A stretch of DNA of 16,513 bases. Source: JBMTVT01 sp049451635 (GTDB lineage: Bacteria; Bacteroidota; Bacteroidia; Flavobacteriales; Flavobacteriaceae). The position numbers were made by a program, and so were the translations under genes. Below are positions 1 through 6,820 of this stretch, piece after piece. The notes below the pieces were generated by a model. The model did no database searches, had not been told where the DNA came from, and saw nothing but the letters and a program-made list of their open reading frames with translations. Position 1 is the stretch's first letter, and each line of letters begins with the position of its first letter. Where the stretch lies: contig JBMTVT010000047.1 in assembly GCA_049451635.1 (NCBI GenBank), positions 1 to 16,513 of the forward strand, given 5' to 3'.

Positions 1-1
1 T

Positions 2-58
2 TATTTTGTTGTAGATAGCATGCCCTTAGAGGTTTGTAAATTATCACGAAGCTCTAGG
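2..58 (+). pseudogene. IS982-family transposase fragment (internal scrap)
   Basis: Nineteen codons at the window edge read YFVVDSMPLEVCKLSRSSR and then stop at TAA 59-61. From memory of the family, D-S-x-P-x-x-V/I-C-K-x-x-R is the pattern around the first catalytic Asp of IS982-type DDE transposases, where the chain normally continues with a basic stretch. Here it ends abruptly and, in the same frame, becomes outer-membrane barrel sequence. The piece is therefore an interior fragment with neither the element's inverted repeat nor its downstream catalytic residues. A 25-codon reading frame on the other strand (78 to 1) is a less convincing alternative. The call rests on a short match, so confidence is moderate. 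Confidence 0.5.
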
Positions 59-61
59 TAA

Positions 62-751
62 CTAAAAAATGGTAGCATTACAGCTGGCGTATTTTATGGA
101 ATTATTGAAGATAATATAAACCGATGTGTTTATATAGACAGAAATGATGTAACTGCCGCTAATGTTATATTATCATTTGATAACTTTGATAATACTTCAG
201 CTTATGGTATTGAGTTATCAAGCAATTACAGACCTACAAAATGGTGGAGTTTAAACGCTAGTTTCGATTTATATTCTCAAACCCAAAAAGGGATCACTGA
301 AATTATTGACACAGACGATATACAAAACGCCACTGTTGATGATATTGTAAGACAAGAAACCGAAGTCAACAATATTGTTTGGAACATGAGAATGTTTAAT
401 AATTTTAAAGCTTCTAAAAGTTTGAGTTTTTCAGTTTTTAGCATGTATCGTGGTGAAGAAAAAGGCATTCAATTTACCAGAAAACCCATGTTTATGGTTA
501 ACACGGGGTTACGTTACAGCTTCCTAGAGGATGATAGAGCTACATTTAGTTATAATTACAGTGATATTTTTAATACCATGAAATTTGAATTTGATGCCGT
601 TACCCCATACCCTTCAGTTGGTGAATTTAACTGGGATAGCAACACTAGTAACATAGCACTCTCCTATAGATTTGGTGGTGGTAAATACCGTGCTTTAAGA
701 AGGAAGCAAAGAGATGACAACACAGCATCTGGTGGCGGTGGCTTCCTATAA
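62..751 (+). pseudogene. C-terminal fragment of an outer-membrane beta-barrel (TonB-receptor-like) protein
   Basis: The frame is open for 229 codons after the TAA at 59-61 and ends at 749-751. It contains alternating polar/aromatic beta-strand stretches (ITAGVFYGIIEDNINR, YGIELSSNYRPTKWWSLN, FSVFSMYRGEEKG, TFSYNYSDIFN, IALSYRFGGGKY) and a glycine-rich end, GGGGFL. This is the pattern of the C-terminal barrel of the flavobacterial 'outer membrane beta-barrel family' (OMP_b-brl_3 type), whose full proteins are usually 750-950 residues with an N-terminal carboxypeptidase-like and plug region. Signal peptide, plug and most strands are missing. The first ATG in frame is only at 386, inside the barrel, so this is very unlikely to be expressed as a functional porin. 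The left border coincides with a transposase scrap, implying truncation by rearrangement. A hairpin terminator follows at 812-843. Confidence 0.75.
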
Positions 752-811
752 TAAAGATTTAATAACCTGCATAATAATTGATGGTTAGTGTCATGCAAGG
801 CTATTAAAAAG

Positions 812-843
812 AAACCCCAAAATAAATTTGTTTTGGGGTTTTG
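812..843 (+). terminator. Rho-independent terminator after the barrel fragment
   Basis: AAACCCCAAAA (812-822) pairs perfectly with TTTTGGGGTTT (831-841) around an 8-nt loop, and a T run extends past the stem. It lies 60 bp after the stop codon of the barrel fragment. Confidence 0.75.
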
Positions 844-1000
844 CTTTTAAATATGTTAAATGTTTTGTTAAAATTTTAAATTCCACACAATAAGTTGCCT
901 TTTAAAAGCGTTAGCCCTAAAATACAATCTAAACAATGCGAAGTATAATTATTTAGAGTTAGTCGTCTACAAAAAAATTCGTAAAGATTAGTATTATTTA

Positions 1001-1029
1001 AAAACTCGAAATGTGTATTTCGAGTTTTT
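1001..1029 (+). terminator. Terminator hairpin without an assigned gene
   Basis: AAAACTCGAAAT (1001-1012) pairs perfectly with ATTTCGAGTTTT (1017-1028) across a GTGT loop. The A and T tracts on both sides let it work in either direction. No protein-coding gene ends near it, so it may mark the 3' end of an unannotated transcript starting between 850 and 1000. Confidence 0.65.
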
Positions 1030-1153
1030 ATTTATGCAAATGTTAAAAAAAGTTAAATATGCTTTTTTGATGCAATATTTTTAAGCTTTTTACGTCTGAT
1101 ATATATATAGAGATTCTTCACATTAGTGTTAGTTGAAGTTGATTAATAGTGAG

Positions 1154-1186
1154 AAAAACCCGAAACTTAATCGTTTCGGGTTTTTT
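1154..1186 (-). terminator. Bidirectional terminator downstream of fabH
   Basis: AAAAACCCGAAAC (1154-1166) pairs with GTTTCGGGTTTTT (1173-1185) over a 6-nt loop, with T tracts on both strands. It sits 35 bp past the fabH stop codon on the minus strand and can also stop rightward transcription. Confidence 0.75.
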
Positions 1187-1220
1187 GTTTTGTATCAATT
1201 AATATTTTATAAATAGTTTT

Positions 1221-2222
1221 TTACCATTTAATAATGGCACTTGCCCAAGTAAATCCACTACCAAAAGCAGCTAGGACCACATGGTCACCTTCCTTAATTT
1301 TGCCTTCCTCCCAAGCTTCCGTTAAAGCAATAATAACCGAGGCTGCAGTAGTATTTCCATACTTCATGATATTATTAAACACTTGGTCATCGCTTAAACC
1401 AAATTTCTTTTGGATAAATTGTGCTATACGCAAGTTTGCTTGATGTGGAATTAGCATATCAATATCCTCTTTCTTCAATCCGTTTTTAATCAATCCTTCC
1501 ATAATCACCTCACTAAAACGAACAACAGCATGTTTAAAAACAAATTGTCCATCCATGTAGGGGAAATAAGAAGTATCCTCAGGGTTTTCCATAATTTCCG
1601 GTACCCAATGTGCAATACTTGGTCCTTGAACCATCAGTTTATCGGCATATTTGCCTTCACTATGCAAATGGGTTGATAGAATTCCTTTTGTATTGTCCTC
1701 TTCCCTTGTTAAAACACAGGCGCCAGCGCCGTCACCAAAAATAACCGTTACCCCTCTCCCCCTTGTTGTTTTATCTAAACCATTACTATGATATTCTGCT
1801 CCAATTACCAGTACATTTTTATACATGCCAGTTTTAATAAATTGGTCTGCCACAGAAATTGCATACACAAAACCAGAACATTGGTTTCTAACATCTAGGG
1901 CACCCACAGTAGGTATATCAAGCATATCTTGAATTTGCACGCCACAACCAGGAAAGTAATAATCTGGACTTAAAGTGGCAAATACGATAAAGTCAATATC
2001 ATCTTTCGATAAACCTGAGCGCTCAATAGCAATTCTGGCCGCTTTTGCACCCATAACTGCTGATGTATCTTCGGTTCCTTTTTTAATCCACCTACGCTCT
2101 TGTATACCAGTACGTTCCTGTATCCATGCATCATTGGTATCCATCATTTTAGATAAATCGTCGTTGGTTACTATATTATCTGGCAGATATTTACCTAAGC
2201 CAATTATTTTAGAATTATACAT
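1221..2222 (-). CDS. fabH: 3-oxoacyl-ACP synthase III (FabH, ketoacyl-ACP synthase III)
   Basis: A 333-residue condensing enzyme of the thiolase fold. FabH joins acetyl- or branched acyl-CoA to malonyl-ACP to start type II fatty-acid synthesis in the cytosol. The catalytic triad is visible: Cys115 in QCSGFVYA, His260 in PHQANLRI and Asn290 in KYGNTTAAS. The closing GSGFTWASA loop is at 321-329, and the early ERTGI motif at 36-40 is also typical. E. coli FabH has 317 residues. I start at the ATG of MYNSKIIGLGKYLP (2222) because it fits the family N-terminus. The frame runs on upstream to 2291, but that extension is encoded by a 15-bp tandem repeat and looks non-native. The gene stands alone, divergent from htpG, rather than in a plsX/rpmF cluster, so it may be a secondary FabH paralog. 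That last point is inference. Confidence 0.93.
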   Translation of the reverse strand: MYNSKIIGLGKYLPDNIVTNDDLSKMMDTNDAWIQERTGIQERRWIKKGTEDTSAVMGAKAARIAIERSGLSKDDIDFIVFATLSPDYYFPGCGVQIQDMLDIPTVGALDVRNQCSGFVYAISVADQFIKTGMYKNVLVIGAEYHSNGLDKTTRGRGVTVIFGDGAGACVLTREEDNTKGILSTHLHSEGKYADKLMVQGPSIAHWVPEIMENPEDTSYFPYMDGQFVFKHAVVRFSEVIMEGLIKNGLKKEDIDMLIPHQANLRIAQFIQKKFGLSDDQVFNNIMKYGNTTAASVIIALTEAWEEGKIKEGDHVVLAAFGSGFTWASAIIKW

Positions 2223-2262
2223 AGTTTTATTAAGTTTAGAACAAGCAAAGTACAAAATAATA

Positions 2263-2292
2263 ATTTCAAATTCCAATATTTCGAATTCCAAA
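2263..2292. repeat. Two-copy 15-bp tandem repeat upstream of fabH
   Basis: ATTTCAAATTCCAAT (2263-2277) is followed directly by ATTTCGAATTCCAAA (2278-2292), differing at two positions. On the minus strand it encodes the EFEI-like repeats of the spurious fabH N-terminal extension, which argues that translation starts downstream of it at 2222. Confidence 0.6.
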
Positions 2293-2360
2293 TACCAAAC
2301 CTCATTTTTTTGAATTTTGATGCTGCTTTTTAGAGTTTAATTTGTCCAAAAGAAAAAAAA

Positions 2361-2422
2361 GTTATGTCAGTTTGTCACATTTTAAGCCTTGGTATTTTTT
2401 TTGTCTTAACTTGAGACATAAC
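2361..2422 (+). promoter_or_regulatory. Symmetric and repeated elements upstream of htpG
   Basis: Several short ordered elements lie 26-87 bp before the htpG start. TGTCA is repeated directly at 2365-2369 and 2373-2377 with a 3-bp spacer. TGTCTTAACTTGAGACA (2402-2418) is a near-palindrome with one mismatched pair about a central base. GTTATGTC (2361-2368) and GACATAAC (2415-2422) form an 8-bp inverted repeat over 46 bp. A TTTG at 2371-2374 and a TA-plus-T-run ending in TTTG at 2400-2403 could be the -33 and -7 boxes. A heat-shock control role is inferred from position only. Confidence 0.35.
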
Positions 2423-2447
2423 AAAAACTGAAAAAAACACACACATC

Positions 2448-4358
2448 ATGACAAAAGGAAACATTAATGTATCGGTTGAGAACATCTTTCCTCTCATTAA
2501 AAAATTCTTATATAGTGACCACGAAATATTTTTACGTGAGTTAATTAGTAATGCCACTGATGCTACTTTAAAATTAAAACACCTAACTAATGTTGGTGAG
2601 GCAAAAGTTGAATATGGAAACCCACAAATTGAGGTTAAAGTAGACAAAAAAGGCAAAAAAATGCATATCATAGACCAAGGTCTTGGTATGTCAGCCGAAG
2701 AAGTTGAAAAATACATCAACCAAATTGCGTTTTCAGGAGCTGAAGAATTTCTTGATAAATACAAAGATTCTGCAAAGGATTCAGGTATTATCGGGCATTT
2801 TGGACTTGGTTTTTATTCGGCATTTATGGTGGCCAAAAAAGTTGAGATCATAACAAAATCTTATAAAGATGAGCCTGCAGCACATTGGATTTGTGATGGT
2901 AGCCCAGAATTTACTATCGAACCTCATAGCAAGACCGATAGAGGTACAGAAATCATTCTTCATATAGCTGATGACTCAACAGAGTTTCTTGAAGAATCCT
3001 CTATTCGTGAGTTACTTTTAAAATATAATAAGTTTATGCCTATTCCAATTAAATTTGGAACCAAAGAAATAAACGACCCCGACTTTACTCCTAAAACCAT
3101 CAAGGACAAAGATGGTAAGGAAACCACCGAACCTCACAAAAAAATAACGGTTGATGATATTATTAACAATCCAAATCCTGCTTGGACCAAACAACCAGCC
3201 GATTTAAAAGATGAAGATTACAAAGATTTTTATCGTGAGTTGTACCCCATGCAGTTTGAAGAGCCACTATTCAGCATTCATTTAAATGTAGATTATCCGT
3301 TCAACTTAACTGGGATTTTATATTTCCCAAAAATGACTAACGATTTAAATATTCAAAAAGATAGAATTCAACTGTACCAAAACCAGGTTTTTGTAACAGA
3401 TAATGTAGAAGGTATTGTACCAGAATTTTTAACCATGCTTCGCGGGGTTATTGATTCACCAGACATCCCTTTAAACGTATCGCGTTCTTACTTACAGGCT
3501 GACGGTGCAGTTAAAAAGATTTCGTCTTACATTACCCGCAAAGTAGCCGATAAATTAAAATCTTTGTTCAATAACAATCGTGAAGATTTTGAGGCCAAAT
3601 GGAACGATATTAAAATCGTTATTGAGTATGGTATGCTCTCGGAAGAAAAATTCTTTGAGAAAGCAGAGGCCTTTGCGCTTTACCCAACAGTTGATGGCAA
3701 ATACTATACTTACGAAGAGCTTTACAACAAAATTAAAGCGAACCAAACAGATAAAGATGATAAGTTGGTAATTCTATATGCCTCAGATAATGAAGCTCAA
3801 CACAGCTATATTGAAGCTGCCAAAGCTAAAAATTATGAGGTTTTATTATTAGACTCACCAATTGTGTCGCACCTCATTCAAAAATTAGAATCTACTAAAG
3901 AAAATGTGTCTTTTGCACGTGTTGATGGTGATCATATTGATAATTTAATCAAGAAAGAGGACACTACAATCTCTAAGTTGGATGACGAACAAAAGAAAAC
4001 TTTAGATGAGTTATTGAAAGAAGTCATTCCTTCAGAAAAATTCATGGTGCAATTAGAGGCTATGGATAGCAATGCGAGTCCGTTTATTATTACACAACCC
4101 GAGTTTATGCGCCGTATGAAAGAAATGCAAGCTACTGGCGGTGGCGGCATGTTTGGCATGGGCAATTTCCCAGAAATGTACAATTTGGTAGTAAATACAA
4201 ACTCAGAATTGGTTTCAGAAATATTAAATACCAAAACCAAAAAGAAGCAAGAACGTTTAATAAATCAAAGTTTAGACTTAGCGCGCTTATCCCAAGGTTT
4301 ATTAAAAGGAGAAGAGCTTACAAACTTTATTAAGCGAAGTTACGAAATGATCAAATAA
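2448..4358 (+). CDS. htpG: Molecular chaperone HtpG (Hsp90 family)
   Basis: A 636-residue bacterial Hsp90, close to the 624 residues of the E. coli protein. It is a dimeric cytosolic ATPase that remodels client proteins, usually with the DnaK system. The N-terminal GHKL nucleotide site is intact: ELISNATDA (31-39) carries the Mg-binding Asn, DQGLGM (76-81) the adenine-contacting Asp, GHFGLGFYS (116-124) the lid glycines, and RGTEI (175-179) the last box. The middle domain includes NKFMPIPIKFG and the LNVSRSYLQ segment with the catalytic-loop arginine. The C-terminal dimerisation part includes a glycine-rich GGGGMFGMG stretch before EMYNLVVN, which I believe is usual in flavobacterial HtpG. 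No lesion is seen. It starts at the ATG 2448, divergent from fabH, and ends in a strong terminator (4406-4438). Confidence 0.97.
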   Translation: MTKGNINVSVENIFPLIKKFLYSDHEIFLRELISNATDATLKLKHLTNVGEAKVEYGNPQIEVKVDKKGKKMHIIDQGLGMSAEEVEKYINQIAFSGAEEFLDKYKDSAKDSGIIGHFGLGFYSAFMVAKKVEIITKSYKDEPAAHWICDGSPEFTIEPHSKTDRGTEIILHIADDSTEFLEESSIRELLLKYNKFMPIPIKFGTKEINDPDFTPKTIKDKDGKETTEPHKKITVDDIINNPNPAWTKQPADLKDEDYKDFYRELYPMQFEEPLFSIHLNVDYPFNLTGILYFPKMTNDLNIQKDRIQLYQNQVFVTDNVEGIVPEFLTMLRGVIDSPDIPLNVSRSYLQADGAVKKISSYITRKVADKLKSLFNNNREDFEAKWNDIKIVIEYGMLSEEKFFEKAEAFALYPTVDGKYYTYEELYNKIKANQTDKDDKLVILYASDNEAQHSYIEAAKAKNYEVLLLDSPIVSHLIQKLESTKENVSFARVDGDHIDNLIKKEDTTISKLDDEQKKTLDELLKEVIPSEKFMVQLEAMDSNASPFIITQPEFMRRMKEMQATGGGGMFGMGNFPEMYNLVVNTNSELVSEILNTKTKKKQERLINQSLDLARLSQGLLKGEELTNFIKRSYEMIK

Positions 4359-4405
4359 GTTAATTTTATTGTCAAGCTGAAAGTTTCAGCACCTTTTATA
4401 AATCA

Positions 4406-4438
4406 AAAACCACTCTGTAAAACAGAGTGGTTTTTTTA
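4406..4438 (+). terminator. Terminator after htpG
   Basis: AAAAACCACTCTGT (4406-4419) pairs with ACAGAGTGGTTTTT (4423-4436) around a 3-nt A loop, followed by further T residues. It lies about 50 bp after the htpG stop. Confidence 0.85.
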
Positions 4439-4525
4439 TGAAATCACATCACTTAACTTCATTTTAAAATAGTAGAATTATCAATTTATATGATAAAAGT
4501 CCTATTTATTTAAAATTATTAAAGT

Positions 4526-4533
4526 TATCTTTG
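4526..4533 (+). promoter_or_regulatory. TAnnTTTG -7-like box spanning the left IS boundary
   Basis: TATCTTTG matches the Bacteroidota -7 consensus exactly. Its first six bases are flanking DNA and its last two (TG) are the first bases of the insertion sequence. It lies about 65 bp before the transposase start. No clear TTG -33 box is seen 19-21 bp upstream, so activity is uncertain. Confidence 0.4.
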
Positions 4534-4559
4534 TAAGCTTCCCCAAAAACCGAACTGTT
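4532..4559 (+). repeat. Left terminal inverted repeat of the IS
   Basis: The outer 15 bp (TGTAAGCTTCCCCAA) and an inner GAACTGTT at 4552-4559 are shared with the right end. The intervening five bases (AAACC) differ from the right end's four (TTTA). Confidence 0.85.
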
Positions 4560-4597
4560 TAAAAGTATAAAATTATTATTAACTTTAAACAGTAATT

Positions 4598-4864
4598 ATG
4601 AGAAAGAGTAAATTTTCCCCACAGCAAATCGCAAAGATTTTAAAGGATTTTGACAACGGTAAGAGCGTTGAAGAGATTAGTAGAGAGTACGGTGTTAGTG
4701 CTTCTGCATTTTACAAGTGGCGTTCCAGATACGCTGGAATGAGCGGCAAAGAATTAAAGCGCATCAAAGAGTTAGAAGAAGAGAACCAGAAGCTCAAGCA
4801 GATGTATGCCACCCTTGCCCTTGACCACCAAATGGCTAAAGAGATTATTGAAAAAAAGCTTTAA
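4598..4864 (+). CDS. IS3-family transposase OrfA
   Basis: An 88-residue protein with an N-terminal helix-turn-helix (about 7-50: FSPQQIAKILKDF, then VEEISREYGVSASAFYKWRSRY) that binds the element's terminal repeats. It is followed by a leucine-zipper-like coiled coil (about 53-75, ELKRIKELEEENQKLKQMY) used for multimerisation. The chain ends EKKL-stop at 4862-4864. Its last codons overlap A AAA AAG, where ribosomes can slip -1 into orfB to make the complete transposase (366 residues by my count). OrfA alone in such elements normally acts as a DNA-binding regulator. Its start is 66 bp inside the left inverted repeat end. Confidence 0.93.
   Translation: MRKSKFSPQQIAKILKDFDNGKSVEEISREYGVSASAFYKWRSRYAGMSGKELKRIKELEEENQKLKQMYATLALDHQMAKEIIEKKL
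4852..4858 (+). promoter_or_regulatory. Programmed -1 frameshift slippery site A AAA AAG
   Basis: The heptamer is placed so that AAA and AAG are zero-frame codons of orfA, the standard efficient slippery arrangement. The orfB frame is closed by TGA at 4849-4851 and opens exactly at 4852, so slippage is the natural way to reach it. The next codon after the shift is GCT at 4858. The following GCTTTAAAGC is palindromic, but I cannot show a stable downstream stem. Confidence 0.85.
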
Positions 4865-5697
4865 AGCCCTGTCGTAAAAGAGCAATTACCAAAGAACTTA
4901 TTCATTACGGTATCAGCAGGGCGTGCCGTGTTTTAAACATGAGTAAGAGCGTTTATTACTATACATCTTTACCAAAAGATGATACTGATATTGAACAAGC
5001 TTTACGGGAAAAGGCAGAAGAATTTTCTGAGGAAGGCTTTTGGATGGCCTATGACCGATTACGCAATGAAGGTAAACCATGGAACCATAAGCGTATGCAT
5101 CGTGTATATGTATCATTAGGGCTACCATTACGAAGAAAGGTAAAGAAACGTTTGCCAGCTCGTGTTAAGGAGCCTTTAGAGGTTCCTAATGAGCTTAACC
5201 ATACTTGGAGCATGGATTTTGTAACCGACGTCTTAGAAAATAAAAGACGCTTTAGAGCATTTAATATTCTTGATGATTATAACAGAGAAGCACTTCACAT
5301 AGAAATTGATTTTTCATTAACCAGCAACCGTATCATATGGGTTCTAAATCATTTAATTAATAGAAGAGGTAAGCCTCAAAGAATACACATGGATAACGGT
5401 CCTGAGTTTATAGCTAAAATCGCTTCAAATTGGAGTGAGATGCACAATATTGAGTTTGTGTATATCCAGCCTGGAAAACCAACACAGAATGCATTTATAG
5501 AACGATTTAATGGCAGCTACAGAAGAGGAGTTTTGAACAAGTATATTTTTGAAAATCTTGATCAAGTAAGAGAACAAACAAAAATATGGATGGATGACTA
5601 CAACAATGTTCGACCACATAACGCATTAGGTAAAATGTCACCAGTAAAATATGCACAAAAGCAACTTGACGCTGCCGCTGGGCTCATTTTAAAATAG
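4852..5697 (+). CDS. IS3-family transposase OrfB (DDE integrase domain, made by -1 frameshift)
   Basis: This frame encodes the catalytic half of the transposase. After slippage it reads ALKPCRKRAITKEL into the HTH_21-like region and then the rve/integrase core. The catalytic triad is complete: Asp in WSMDFV, Asp in IHMDNGPEF and Glu in NAFIERFNG. The second Asp and the Glu have 35 residues between them, the DD(35)E spacing of the family. The C-terminal RPHNALGKMSPVKYA is the conserved end. An internal ATG at 4939 could in principle give a 252-residue OrfB, but it would lose the region that continues from OrfA. No disabling mutation is visible, so the element may still move. Confidence 0.92.
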   Translation, partial: KKALKPCRKRAITKELIHYGISRACRVLNMSKSVYYYTSLPKDDTDIEQALREKAEEFSEEGFWMAYDRLRNEGKPWNHKRMHRVYVSLGLPLRRKVKKRLPARVKEPLEVPNELNHTWSMDFVTDVLENKRRFRAFNILDDYNREALHIEIDFSLTSNRIIWVLNHLINRRGKPQRIHMDNGPEFIAKIASNWSEMHNIEFVYIQPGKPTQNAFIERFNGSYRRGVLNKYIFENLDQVREQTKIWMDDYNNVRPHNALGKMSPVKYAQKQLDAAAGLILK

Positions 5698-5771
5698 CTT
5701 GGCTTTTAAAGAACATTATGAAAATAAAGCCAACCTATTTTAAAACGAAAAAAACTATATATTTGGATTAA

Positions 5772-5800
5772 CTAACAGTTCTAAATTGGGGAAGCTTACA
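5772..5800 (-). repeat. Right terminal inverted repeat of the IS
   Basis: The complement reads TGTAAGCTTCCCCAA, then TTTA, then GAACTGTT, matching the left end except in the 4-5 bp centre. Confidence 0.85.
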
Positions 5801-6039
5801 CTGGTTGTTTATGATAAAAAATGACTTTAATCCAAAAAATCATATCAAAAAAAAATGAAATTGGAGATATTGTTGAAATGAATTGCACCACCTGTAAAAT
5901 TAGCGACAGTATTATTTTTAAATGGTCTTACAAATACGACAACCTCGGCAATTGGATTAAAAAAACAAGAATAACTGAAAATAAACAAGATAAAGAAATT
6001 CTATCGGTTTCAAAAAGGAGCATAGAATATAAAAATTAA
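5801..6039 (+). pseudogene. C-terminal remnant of a YD-motif protein next to the IS
   Basis: From ATG 5821 a 72-codon frame encodes a cysteine pair (NCTTCKIS) and then FKWSYKYDNLGNWIKKTRI. The KYDNLGNWIKKT stretch resembles the YD/RHS-like repeat found in many flavobacterial exported proteins of unknown role. No signal peptide or upstream repeats are present. The +2 frame just before it encodes VVYDKK, another YD-like scrap, and then stops, so a frameshift also separates the two. The left IS flank (4440-4531) does not contain the missing N-terminal part, so the gene was truncated rather than merely interrupted. Whether the 72-residue piece is still made is unknown. Confidence 0.5.
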
Positions 6040-6140
6040 TTTTTATTATACTCAGACAAAACAAATAAAAAGTTTAGTTATCTTCACACTAGCTCCTGAA
6101 AAAGACTATTAAAAGTCCATATCAATATATAAAACCAACC

Positions 6141-6779
6141 ATGAAAATCATATCCACCAACACTGCTATACCAACCACTTTTAATTGGAATGGTAAAGAA
6201 GAAACCACTGGTATTTATAAAAAACCTACCAACAAACCTATCTACCTTACTGAAAATGATGTAAAAGGTGATGAAGTTACCGATAGAGTTCACCACGGTG
6301 GTGAATTTAAAGCTTGTTATATGTTTTCGGCAGAACAATACCCGTATTGGAAAAACCTCTACCCTCATTTAGATTGGACTTGGGGCATGTTTGGTGAAAA
6401 CTTAACCGCATCCGATTTTGATGAAACCAAAGTTTTTCTTGGCGATATCTACAAAGTTGGTGATGCTTTGGTAAGGATTTCTCAATACCGTGAACCTTGT
6501 TATAAACTTGGACATAAATTTGGAACACAGCACGTTATTAAACAATTCATTCAACATGGATTTGGTGGTACTTATTTAAGTATTCTAGAGGAAGGTTCTG
6601 TAAATATTAACGATGTTTTCACCTTAGTTGAAAGACCAGAAAAAACGATATCTGTTTCGCAATTATTTCAATTGGTGCATGCTAAAGAAAAAGACCAAAA
6701 CTTATTAAAAATAGCAGCAAACAGTCTTGCTATTCCTCCTAAAAAAAGAGTTCTTTTAAGTAGTTACATTAAAGACTAA
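6141..6779 (+). CDS. MOSC domain-containing protein (YiiM-like)
   Basis: A 212-residue cytosolic protein. MOSC domains bind molybdenum cofactor through a conserved cysteine and are found in MoCo sulfurases and in YiiM-type enzymes that reduce N-hydroxylated compounds. The signature is complete: DRVHHGGEFKA (48-58), GMFGENLT (82-89) and SQYREPCYKLG (114-124) with the presumed cofactor-binding Cys120. The C-terminal 60 residues after FTLVER form the small helical tail of YiiM homologues. There is no signal peptide. The gene stands just right of the IS remnant, with its own AT-rich 100-bp leader, and the helicase start follows 41 bp later. The exact substrate cannot be read from sequence. Confidence 0.85.
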   Translation: MKIISTNTAIPTTFNWNGKEETTGIYKKPTNKPIYLTENDVKGDEVTDRVHHGGEFKACYMFSAEQYPYWKNLYPHLDWTWGMFGENLTASDFDETKVFLGDIYKVGDALVRISQYREPCYKLGHKFGTQHVIKQFIQHGFGGTYLSILEEGSVNINDVFTLVERPEKTISVSQLFQLVHAKEKDQNLLKIAANSLAIPPKKRVLLSSYIKD

Positions 6780-6797
6780 GGTTGTTTGAGTTTGTTA

Positions 6798-6805
6798 TAT
6801 CTTTG
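6798..6805 (+). promoter_or_regulatory. -7 box for the DEAD-box helicase gene
   Basis: TATCTTTG fits TAnnTTTG exactly and lies 16 bp before the helicase ATG, giving a very short leader. TTG trinucleotides occur upstream (for example 6782-6784), but with a spacer shorter than the usual 19-21 bp. Confidence 0.5.
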
Positions 6806-6820
6806 CCATAAATTTTATAT

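Larger units (their letters stand above)
752..1220. other. Gene-free interval with three successive terminator hairpins
   Basis: No reading frame with coding character is visible on either strand over 469 bp. The interval contains strong hairpins at 812-843, 1001-1029 and 1154-1186. The first would end the barrel fragment and the third can end fabH on the minus strand. The middle one has no gene assigned to it. The stretches 850-1000 and 1030-1150 are AT-rich and could each hold a small RNA or a gene remnant, but I see no recognisable sequence in them. Confidence 0.5.
4532..5800 (+). mobile_element. Complete IS3-family insertion sequence (IS407-like), 1269 bp
   Basis: The ends are inverted repeats. 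TGTAAGCTTCCCCAA at 4532-4546 is matched perfectly by the complement of 5786-5800, and after a short unmatched gap GAACTGTT (4552-4559) is matched again near 5772-5779. Inside are orfA and orfB in the -1 arrangement typical of IS3 elements, joined by a slippery heptamer. The OrfA sequence (MRKSKFSPQQIAKIL, then a leucine-rich ELKRIKELEEEN) resembles the IS407 subgroup. Members of that group normally leave a 4-bp target duplication, but the flanks TCTT (left) and CTGG (right) do not match. The element itself looks intact and potentially active. Confidence 0.9.

Noticed and set aside
1..78. A 25-codon minus-strand frame at the window start (LELRDNLQTSKGMLSTTK) as the end of a real gene.
   Set aside because: It crosses the junction at ~60 into barrel-coding DNA and is closed upstream at 94-96. 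The plus-strand reading has a recognisable transposase pattern instead.
1097..1111. TATATATATA run as a meaningful repeat.
   Set aside because: It is short and expected in DNA of this composition, with no adjoining signal.
2223..2291. Extended fabH start adding 23 residues.
   Set aside because: The extension is encoded by a 15-bp tandem repeat and has no counterpart in FabH. The ATG at 2222 fits the family N-terminus.
4528..5804. A 4-bp target-site duplication flanking the IS.
   Set aside because: TCTT and CTGG do not match, and shifting the ends by one or two bases gives at best two identical bases.
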